Shown here: positions 30,532 to 41,087 of the stretch, piece after piece
Layout of the letters: each line of letters opens with the position of its first letter
Numbering within the stretch: the first letter of the stretch is position 1
Origin: Piromyces finnis
Taxonomy: Eukaryota; Neocallimastigomycota; Neocallimastigomycetes; Neocallimastigales; Neocallimastigaceae
Assembly: GCA_002104945.1 (NCBI GenBank)
Contig: MCFH01000007.1
Span: forward strand, 978,001-1,042,000
Direction of reading: 5' to 3'
DNA length: 64,000 nucleotides
Notes under the pieces: model-generated
The model's input: only the letters and a program-made list of their open reading frames with translations
Told to the model about the DNA's origin: nothing
Databases searched by the model: none
Translations under genes and position numbers: made by a program

Positions 30532-30694
30532 TTAAAAATTTTAACTTCATAAATAAAATGTTTAGAATATTAATTTATATATTAACATAAACAATTATAA
30601 AAACAAACATATAAAATGTAAAAAAATGAAATGTGATAAATTCATTGACTATAATAATAACTATTACATTACAACTAATTTTCAAAAAAAAAAA

Positions 30695-30725
<31 letters not shown>

Positions 30726-31228
30726 TTTTTATTAAATTAATATTTATTATCCAGTATTAATAGGTTAGGTTTTTTATTTTATTATTAAAAGGGTTACGCT
30801 TAAACCATAAATAGAATTTTTTTAAAGGGAATTATTATTTTATAATATAATAATTACCTTATAAAAAATTAAATATTCTTTCTTCTTTTAATTCTACATT
30901 TTTTAATAATTATAATATATATATATATCATTCTTTTATCTTAAATTATAAATATATAAATAAATTACATCACATCAATAATAAAGTAATATAAAGAAAA
31001 TATTAAGATTGCTTGAATCAAAAAATAAAATTTGTATTTATTTAAATAAATCAAGTTAAATATTTCATATTTCTTTTTTTCAAAAAATTAACAAACTTAC
31101 TACAATTCTTTTTCTTCTTCTTCTTCTTATTATTTAAATTTAATTAAAATAAACATTAAAAATATGAATTTTTTAATAAAAAAACATATATTTTATATTG
31201 TGATAGTATTACACTATTAAAAGCTCTA

Positions 31229-31611
31229 GTCGTTCCAGTTTCTACCTTAATTGTTAAGGCATTTCCTTAACATACATAAGGCTTCTGGCTTGACACCGTA
31301 TATACTCTTACATATCCATAGTAGAGACTTTATCCACTAGTTTCCATTGATTAGAGTATATACACAATTAAGTATTGTTTATTTTACCCAATTGAGAGGG
31401 TTGATATTGTTTCCAATATCTGCGGAAGGATGAGGATGATAAATAGTATACGGTCTGGTTCTCAAAGGAACTGTTAAGGACTCGTCCCTACTAGGTTACC
31501 TCGTCTTAGGGTATTGTGAGCGCCAACGCCGAAACCGGTATGGCAAAAGAACACAAAGTTGTGTTCTGTACACTATCATGTGAAAACACATGACAAAGTC
31601 TAAAAAAATTA
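31229..31611 (+). mobile_element. tRNA-derived SINE, copy 1 (LINE-B-like tail)
   Basis: A 383-bp element clearly richer in G+C than its surroundings. It begins GTCGTTCCAG, has a tRNA-like first 70 nt (GTTAAGGC D-arm part, CCTTA/TAAGG anticodon stem, degenerate box B GGCTTGACACC) and ends AGTCTA plus an A-rich tail. It is flanked by a 10-bp target-site duplication AAAAGCTCTA (31219-31228 and 31612-31621), so LINE machinery inserted it. The first 70 nt match SINE copy 2 at about 86%, nine of ten differences being transitions. At 31518-31552 it matches the C-terminal coding region of LINE-B (10688-10721) at about 80%, and its AGTCTA-An end equals the 3' end of LINE-B copy 2. Transcription by RNA polymerase III is inferred. 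Confidence 0.85.
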
Positions 31612-34600
31612 AAAAGCTCTATCAAATCCTTAATTGAAGTTTTAGTAAATGAATGAAACTTTTTTTAGAATGTTCTATTTTCTAAAATTTTCTTAACAAT
31701 TAATATCACATGATCATTTGATTGATATATATATTATTTAACATTTTATACCATTTAAATTTACTAAAACAAGAAGCTTTCTAATTACCTAATATTCTTT
31801 AGATTGTTTATAATGATGAGGGTTATTAAGTGATTAATAGTCCATCTATTATATTAGAATTATATATACCCTTCATTTACATAATTTTTATAATTTTTTA
31901 TTTATAATACACACTTAAAAGTAATTAATATTATAGTAAAAACTGTAGATCATATATATACTAATTTTTTTTAGTATATTTTTTTAGATAAATATTTGGC
32001 CATTAAATTTTCATCCATAAAAATATAAACCCTTTTGAATATTAATATATTTTATTTATTATTTTTAAAAGTATAATTGTTTTATATATTTGTTATGTTT
32101 TGTATATTACTTTAAATCATCGATTACAAAAATGAAAACTAAAATTTATTACTATTTAAATTATAATTAATTATATATTATGTTCCATTATTGATATATT
32201 AACATCTAATTTGTTCATTCCATTTAATTTAATGGTAATATTATAATTAATAGTTTCCATTTATTACAATATATTGTAATATATAAAATTAAATTTAAGT
32301 GTTTTACTAAGTATTATAATATTTAAAGTTGTTTATAGTTTTAAGTTTAATTTTATATAAAAAAATTTTGAAAGAAGGCAATTATTCAATTATTTCATGT
32401 TTAAAGAAAAAAAAATATTATAATAAATATAAATCAGAAAAAATGTTATTTATTATTATTAAAAAACAATGAAATTTAAAAGTTTTGTGTTATTTTATAT
32501 TTGTTTTTTGTTATATTATTATCAACAATATTTCATTATTTTTAGTTGCAGTATTCTTTCGATATATCTTTTTTTCTGAATGAAATTAAAAGAAATCATG
32601 TTCTATAAAAATAAATCATAAATTTTAAAATGGAACTTTTTAAAATAAATAAATAATAAAAGTATAATTCATAATTATAATTTTTTAGTTTAAATAAAAA
32701 TGAAAATGTTATAAATTATTTATTTTATTCTTTAGTAAGAACTATGAAATATTTTAAGATATATAGTGCTTTTTTTGTCTTTAATTTTATGATTTCTTTT
32801 AATTAATATTAATAAGTTTAAATTATTATTATTATGTATTTAATAAACCATTTATTATTAATTAAAATTCATTATTTATTAAAATTCAATATATTAAATT
32901 ATTAAATTTTTTTAATTATATTAGAGAACTAACGAATGAATAATATTAATCCTAATTAAAAGCAAACTTTAACCATTGAAACGAACGAATTACTGGCCAT
33001 TCAAATATTTAAATCATAAATTCATAGAATAAATAAATGGTAATTTCATTATTAATTTATTTCAAAAAAAAAAAAAAAAAAGAGATGAAGAATAATTTAT
33101 ATTATTATTAGATTTTGTAAGTTATATAAGTAATTAAAATATATTCTTTTTTTTTTTTATAATATATTAATATAGAAAATTAGAAATATATATTTGATAT
33201 AAATATGAATATATATTAATTAATAATGATTTGTTTTATTGATTTATTATTATTATCATCATTATTAAATTTTAATTAATAATGTAATATAAAACCACCT
33301 TCAACTTTATTAATTAATAAAATTTATAATATCAAAAAATTTAGAAAAACAAAACAAAAATAAAATATGTTAATTCTTTTTTTTTATTTATTTATTTATT
33401 AGAATACTTTTTATTTGTTTTGTTTTTGGTTATTTTTTTTAAAGAAAAAAAAAAAAATAATAATACAATATTTTTTTTTATTTATATTATATTAACTAAA
33501 TAATAAATAAATAATTATATAAATTTATTACTAACATTTAATAGTTATTATAGAGTTCTTTAATATAATATAAAAAGAAATGTTTATATACCAAAAATAA
33601 GAATAAATCATTATTATTGATTAACTTTTTAAAATCATTGCAAAACAAATTTTTAATATAATAATAATAATAATAATAAAACAAAAAACAAACAAACAAA
33701 TAAACAAATATTTATTATTAAAATATTTATTTTATTTTTTTTTCAATGTTTATGTTAATAATTTAAGCGAAAAATTTTGAAATAGAATTTCAAAGAAATA
33801 AAGAAATACAATTGTTTTCGATTTATTTAATACACACACCCACACACAAAAAAGTTTATATGTTAAATTGAAAATAATTAAGAAATTCAATAAATATTAT
33901 TTATACATTGAATATAAATATCTTTATAAATTTATTAATAATTATTTTTTCGTATATATAGAATAAAAAAAGGAAATTAAAATATAATATTTATTTTATA
34001 TAATATCATTTAAATATATATTAAAAAAACAAAAAAATAATTATAATAGAAGTAGAAAGATAAAAGTATTAGATATCAATAAAAATATAGAGAAGTTTAT
34101 AAAAATATAAACAATAATATATATATAACGAAAGAAAACAAAATATATCAACAAAAGTATTATCTATTAATTATGAATATTTTTACAAAACATCTTTAAA
34201 TACCTAAATTATTTATATACCATACTATTGATTTTAATAGAAAACGAAGAAGAAATAAACATTTAGTTTCTTCATTATAATAGAATTATAAATAATTAAA
34301 AAAACAAACAAATCATTTTTTCATAATCTTCAATTATTTAATAATAACCAATATTTATTTATTATTCTTATTTATCAATTTATATGTGATTAAAAGAAAA
34401 TATTATAAAATCTTTAATATTGAAATTTTGAATCAAATTATTAAAATATCGAATACTTAGATATTTTTAATATATATAATATATATAATATATAAGAAAC
34501 TTCAAAAAAAAAAAAAAAGAGGTATTTATAAAATAAAAATCAAATAATTATTTATTTATACAATAATAAAACTTTTTTTTCTAAAAAAAATAATATTGAG

Positions 34601-34715
34601 AAACTATTTTAATTTTAATTAAATATTTATTTTATTGTTTTTTATTTTAAAATAATAACATATATCTTCAAATCAAAAAGATAATTAATTTTAAATTGAA
34701 TAAAAATAAAATGAT
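31612..34715. other. Gene-free stretch upstream of the presenilin gene
   Basis: After the SINE target-site duplication the sequence is AT-rich with no gene seen. It contains short TAA/ATT runs, a small CA-rich patch near 33833-33846 and long A-runs just upstream of 34711. The last part must contain the promoter and leader of the MYND-presenilin gene, but no motif stands out. Confidence 0.5.
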
Positions 34716-34728
34716 ATGTCTCAATTAA
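34711..34728 (+). promoter_or_regulatory. Five-codon uORF overlapping the presenilin start
   Basis: An ATG five bases before the chosen start opens a reading frame of five codons (ATG ATA TGT CTC AAT, then TAA) that overlaps the main start codon out of frame. Ribosomes would need leaky scanning or reinitiation to reach the main ORF. Both starts have A at -3. Whether it is used is inference. Confidence 0.45.
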
Positions 34729-37700
34729 CAAACTCGTCCAATCAATTTAAAATAGATAAAGAAACTGGTAATGATAATGTATTTATAAATATTTATAATA
34801 CTAATAAAGAAAGTGAAATCATATCCCCTTCAACGACGGTAAATGTAAAATCCAATAATGTAACTTCACATTCTTCTATAGATATAAGTACATCATCTGA
34901 AGTACTATCAACGCCCAACAACAACAACAACAACAATAATAATAATAGTAACAACATAAATATCATAGAAAATCCTTTTGAATCACCACCAACAAGCAGT
35001 GATTCTTCACCTGTACTACTTAGAAATAATATAAATACATCTATTCCTAATATCAATAATTCATTTATTAATAATCATCAAAATCAAGATAAAACAATAA
35101 ATATTGATATATTTAATTCAAATGAAAACCCAATAAATAATAATTTAGATATTAATCATAATACTTCCATAAATGAAGCTACTAATCCTCAGGAATCAAA
35201 ACAATTTAATGTTAATAAGGAAGAAAGTAAAGAAAATCTTAATACCAATAATAGTATTAGTGTAAATACAAGTATTTTAGAAAATAATATAAAAAATGAA
35301 AAATCATTTTCATCTAAAAAGACGGTTAAAACAGCAATAACGTTTGACTTAAATAAAAAGAAAAGAGTAGAAAAAAATTATATTGAAAATGAAAGAAGCG
35401 AAAAAAAGAAAGATAAGGAAAAGGTATCAGAATATTGCCCGGTGTGTAAAGCAAAAGCTTCATATATGTGTTCCTCTTGTGGTCCAGTTATATTTTATTG
35501 TTCACAATCATGTCAAATTGCTCATTGGCCAGAACATCGTTTAGTATGTAAAGGTGTAAAGAAACACAGATCTTATGTAGAACGAAAAAAAACAGAATCA
35601 ATTTTTGGTGAAATTATTGACCCTACTATCGGAAGTGATGGTATTGTAGGAACAAGAAATGTAGCACAATTAATTAATTTAAAACGTAGTAGAACGGACA
35701 ATGTGAAATCAAAAACAAATTCTGTGTTATCTGGTCGTAAAAATTCAACAGCTCGTCTTATAGATAATGCCATTGAGGAAGAGGATGAAAGTGAAGAAGA
35801 AAATAATTATACAGATAATGAAATAGAAGTAAATGATTCTAATGCCAGTATTCCTAATACTTCAAATAATAATGATAAAAGTAAAGATGAAAATCATGAC
35901 AATTCTCTTACTGGAATAAAAACAGAAAATGATTTTATTAATAAAAATAAACTAAAAAATAGTGATGAAAATATAGTTAATTCATTTTCTATACCCACAA
36001 GTCCAATTTCATCTGATATTGTCGAGAATAATAACATAGTAGAAAATCCGGTGAAACAGGATGTTTCTAATAATTCAAAAAAAAATAATAAGAAAAGAGG
36101 AAGTTATCGTAAGAGAACTTCAATGATAATTTCTAAAGCTCAAGAGGATGAAGAATTAATAGAAGATTTAAAATTTTATATTAAGCAAATATTTTTAATT
36201 ATTAAACCAGTACTTCTTTGTATTTTATTAACTATTATTTGGGTTAAGTTGTCAAATACAAAAAATATGAGGGTTGAAATAAAACCAGGATATGTTGCTG
36301 TAAGAGGTGACTATTTTAAAGACGATAGTGTTGCTGTTGATGGAAATAGTTTTGTTACTACTATTTTTTTAAATTTTAAAGACGCTATTTCATTTATTTT
36401 GTAAGTATATATATAATATTTATTTTACATTTATATAAATAATTTAAAATTAAAGCTGGCTAGTTATTAATAAAACATTTATATATAATTTTATTTCTGC
36501 ATTTATTATATATTAATATATTAAATCTATTTTCAATATATAATATAATAATATATACATATATAATTTTTGAATATTTTCAATATATATATATAATTAT
36601 TCATAAAAATGTACAATTGTTATTTATTTATTAATAGTCAAATGATTGCAGTTACTGTGGTAGTAGCAATATTATTCATTTTCAGTTGTGTTAAAACATT
36701 AACAAGTCTATATATTGTATTGATGTTAGGTCTCCTTTCTATATTTTCCTATATTACACTGCAAAGAATTGTTATGATATACAATATACCAATTGATATA
36801 TTTTCCACTGCTCTAATTATTTGGAATGTTGTAGTTGTAGGGTTGGTAGTTATATTTTGGAAAGGTCCACTTTCAATTCAACAATATTACTTAGTGTTTG
36901 TTAGTTCTTTGATGGCTTTAAGCTTATCTCAATTTAGTGAATGGACAACATGGATAATATTAACTTTATTAGCTGTTTGGGATTTAATTGCTGTCCTTTG
37001 TCCGTTTGGACCTCTACGACTTCTATTGAAACATTCTGAAGAAAATCAACAAGAAATTCCAGCATTACTATACACATTGATGGTATGGATAATGGCTACC
37101 CCAGCCTCACCTAAAATCAAAAATAAAGAAGATTCAGCTTCACAAAATGTAAATAATACTACTCTAGCAATTGAATCTTCCAATAAAGAAGAATTAGTTA
37201 AAGAAAATCCTTCCAAACAAAAATCGATTGAAACCTCTTTTACTACTGAAGTACTAAGCGTTTTTAATATAAAAAATGTGACTTCTCCACCAATATCTCC
37301 AGTGCAACAAAGTTCAAACTCACTCTCCGTTAGTAATAGAAACAGTAATATTTCAAATAACGGTGGTAATAATCTTACTATTACCACAAAACATCAAAGT
37401 TCACGACCTCTTTCAGTATCATCAGTATCATCTGGATCATTTACTCTCACTAGAAAAAAGAATCCTACCCTTAAAAGATATCCTTCTAATGGAAGTAGTG
37501 TTAGTGGTGTTCGTAATCGGCCTTCTTCTCCAAATGGATCATCTGTTGTTCTCACTAATAGACCTCCAAGTGTAAATCATTCTAATATTAGATCTTTTTT
37601 TTCAGGATCTATTTCAGACGAAAATGCCTCAACAGCAATACTTTTCCAAGATAATAGTAATAGTTATAGTTATGATAGTTTGAAACGTGGTCTCAGTCGT

Positions 37701-38729
37701 AATAGTTCTATAGATTCTCAATTTTACAAAAAACGTATTGATAAAAAATATAAATATCCAAATTCTAATTCTGAAAGTTCTCGTAAATATGGACATTCTG
37801 AACGTCGTCTTAATCGTAATCTTTCTCACGGTAGTCAGCATTATTATCCTCATTATTATAATCATCGAAGCCCTTATGCTTCTCATCATAGTACGGACAA
37901 TGAATCCTCTGTTCTTTCTGATGACACTAGCTCTGACTTATATACAAGAGAAGCATCCTTTAGTTCAATAGCACTTCTTGTAAATAATAGAAGTCAAACA
38001 GGTAGTTTTAATGATAATTCAGGTCATCATAATCATCAGCATAGTCATAGTCACCATCATCGTAGTCATCATCATCATAGTCATCATCATCATAATGATC
38101 ATGGATCTCTTTCAGTAAATAGCCAAACTAGCAGTATAACGAGTGTTGTAGATCGTTCACATTCTCATCGTCATAGTTCTCGTTATTCATCTATAGGGCA
38201 TACTTCAGATTTCTTTGGTCGTTTTTCTGATGATGATTATCGGAAGAAGAAACGGAAAAGAGAAAAACGTCTTCGTAAAGAAAAAGAAAGAAGAGAACGT
38301 CAAAGAAGAGAAGATGAAGAAGAAGAAGCAGAACGTAATGGTATTAAATTAGGTCTTGGAGATTTTGTCTTTTATTCTGTTCTGGTAGCTAAAGCAGCGA
38401 GCCAAGATTGGATGACTACTATTAATTGTACTATAGCTGTCATTACTGGACTCACTATTACTATTTTCTTATTAGCTGTATTAAAGAAGGCTTTGCCTGC
38501 CTTACCTATTAGTATTGCGTTTGGTTTAATCTTTTATTTTACTTCAAAACATTTAATTGGTGTTTTGATGGATAATGCTATGTATGTGTCCTATTTTAGT
38601 ATGGATAGAACACAACTTTATCATTTGTATAAAGAATGTATTGATGAATTAAGATTATTATTCCAAGATCAAATGATTGCTTCACGACTTGATATTGGTA
38701 AAAAGTATATGGGCTATTTTCATTTTTAA
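34716..38729 (+). CDS. MYND zinc finger-presenilin fusion aspartyl protease
   Basis: Two exons (34716-36400, 36638-38729) join in frame across a 237-nt intron to 1,258 residues. Residues 1-235 are Asn/Ser-rich. Residues 241-278 form a full MYND finger: C241-x2-C244-x7-C252-x2-C255-x6-C262-x3-C266-x7-H274-x3-C278. A 210-residue acidic, Asn-rich linker leads to the first membrane span (about 491-513), and the intron sits between spans 1 and 2. The presenilin catalytic motifs are present: AVWDLIAVLCPFGPLRLL (Asp677, span 6), LGLGDFVFYSVLVAKA (Asp1137, span 7) and LPALPIS (PAL, 1182-1184). Presenilin is the intramembrane protease of gamma-secretase. Unusual points are Trp instead of Tyr before the span-6 Asp, and a 460-residue Ser/His/Arg-rich loop between the two Asp residues where human presenilin-1 has about 128. 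MYND fingers bind proline-rich peptides, so the N-terminus may recruit partners. Confidence 0.88.
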
Positions 38730-39032
38730 TTTTTTCATATATATAAAAGATAAATAAACTAGTAATAAATAAATAAAAATAAATAAAAATAAATAAATAA
38801 AAAAAAAAAATAAAAAAATCTATTTTTAGATTTTCCGTCATTACTACATCATTCTTTCTTTATTATTTTATTTGTATTAGCATTAGTATTATTTAAAGAA
38901 AGAAAGATATAATAAATAATTACCGCAAATTCAAACTCCAAAAAAAAAAAAAAATAAAATAAAAAATAAAATAAATACATATATATAAAATATATATATA
39001 ATAAAAATTAATATTATATAAAGTTGTTGTTT
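38730..39032. other. Spacer between presenilin gene and LINE-B copy 2
   Basis: About 300 bp of AT-rich 3' flank with A-runs. Its last 15 bases (39018-39032) are the left target-site duplication of the LINE-B insertion. No gene. Confidence 0.6.
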
Positions 39033-40256
39033 AAAACATTGGGTTGATCATTATGAAAATTTTGTATCTGATGTTCTAAATCATAGCTTAAATTATAGTT
39101 ATTGGGAAAGAGTCTTCCATTTTAATTATATTAATCAAATAGCATGGAAGATTAATGGTTCCATTTCTATTGAAAAAATTAGAAATACTGTTCTGTCAAT
39201 GAAGAATAATAGGGCTCCAGGTCCCGATGGTATCTCAATTGAATTCTTCAAAGCTTTCTTTTTGTAACGAAGAACTAGAAAAAGAACATAGGTCTGCTGG
39301 AAATTGTATTAAATTAATTTTCAATGAAATCTGGAATGGTTATTAGAGAACATGATTAAAATAATAGTAGACTAAATAATGAAAGTAAAGGTCACCGATA
39401 TACTAACCTAACAACAAATTCTATAATTCAAATCGCCTAATGCATATTGATCTCAACAAACCTCACTTAAATTTAGGAATTACTTGGATTATTTGTATTC
39501 GATGCGATTATGAAAACATTACCAGAATCGCCATTGCCAGTAATAGAGTTACACCTGACTGTCTTTGTATCTGTCCATGTTGCGAATAAGATAAACCATC
39601 TTTTTATCATTGGATTTTAGAATGTTCTGCATTCTCTGAATACAGAACTTCTTTACTTATCCTTCTTGACGATCTTTTTACCTTTTTTCATCACTTACTC
39701 CCTGAAATGGAAGTAAAAAAAACTATTTATAACTATATTTTTACGTTCCTTCTTGGTGAAACTTTAGCGTCTCATGTTTCACATGTAGAGGGTCTCGCAG
39801 CTTTTCTTACTAAAACAATCCCTATCATTAGTACCTCAATGAAGCTACTTTTTGATAGGTTTAGTAAGACATCTAACGTAATCAAGAGTGTCGATGTCAC
39901 ACCGATATGGCAAAGGAACATTCCTAATGTTCCGTACACAGGGTTCAATGTTAATATTTCTTTGAATGAATGTGAAAGTTTATTAGACACCACACTATCA
40001 TACCTGATCTTCTCTTTTTTTTTTTCATTTAATTTATTAGGTAGGGATCAATTCCACACAGTACGAATTGCAGAGTTCATTAAACTTTTATGCAACTTTA
40101 ATAATTATTTTATTTTATAGTTATATATATATGATGATGATGATGATGATGATATTTATTTATTATTTATTATATCAATATGTATTATCATGTAAAATCA
40201 CAAATTAAATAAATAAATACAAGAAGTGTATTCTCTTCCTAGTCTAAAAAAAAAAA
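39033..40256 (+). mobile_element. LINE-B copy 2: deletion derivative with 15-bp target duplication
   Basis: It begins inside the region before the RT (HWVDHYENF, then NKINGSISIEKIRN and APGPDGISIEFF), then jumps near 39340 to the segment before the Cys/His knuckle, so the entire RT catalytic core is missing. The remainder encodes CICPCC...HWILEC and the C-terminal domain (39707-40120, intact 137 codons), then a 3' UTR and AGTCTA plus A tail. Flanks 39018-39032 and 40256-40270 are a perfect 15-bp duplication, ATAAAGTTGTTGTTT. The insertion is therefore recent or well preserved although the element cannot make an active enzyme. A small GAT repeat (40132-40153) lies in the 3' UTR. Confidence 0.88.
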
Positions 40257-40270
40257 TAAAGTTGTTGTTT

Positions 40271-40425
40271 TTCAAAGAGAAAAAGAAAAAAAGATTAGCA
40301 TTAAAAATTATGAGTGGATATATCTCTTATTTAATAAATTAAATGAAATAAACATCAAGTATGGAAATAATTTCATTTATAAAATTATTGAGTTAAAATT
40401 ATAATGAAATGAAAAGCAAAAACAA

Positions 40426-40457
<32 letters not shown>

Positions 40458-41087
40458 AGAAACAATACTATAATAAAGTTAATTTTTAAATAAAATATAT
40501 AAATTTATGGACTGTAAAAATAAAAATATATAAAAATAATATAAAGAAACAAAATGACAAAATAAAGACTTTTTTTTTTTTTTTTTTCTATTATTGTTAT
40601 ATTTTTATTTTTATTTTTTAAAGAAAAAAAAAAAATTAATAAATTAAAATGAATACAAAAATATTTAATAGATTGATGGTAGTTTTATTAATTATTAAAT
40701 ACTAATTTTATTTTTTTTTTTTTTTCTACTTTGTTTTTTTGTTTGTTTATTTGTTTTTTTTATTTGTTTATTTATTTGTTTGTTTGCTTGTTTTGTTTCT
40801 GTTTTTGTTCTATTTTTTTCTTTTGTTAATTTATTTGTTTTTATCAGTTTTGTTATCATTTAATCATTTAAAAAAATACAATGATGAGTGTGTATTATGC
40901 ATCAATAATTGAATGTAAAAATTTTATTTTTTGATTGATTAAAATCAAAATGTTATGAGAGAATATTGCTTCGGATTGTAAGTATAATAATTAATTTATA
41001 AATAATAAGAAAATAAAATAAAAAAAAAAAAAGAAAAAGAAAGAAAGAGAAAAGAGAAAAGAAATATAAAAGTATAAATAGATCAAA
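40271..41087. other. Spacer with A-, T- and GTTT-rich tracts
   Basis: No gene. It contains a long A-run (40421-40460), T-runs, a TTTG/TTTA-rich tract (40735-40860) and an A/G-only tract (41018-41065). The last part is the 3' UTR of the hydrolase gene on the minus strand. Confidence 0.55.
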
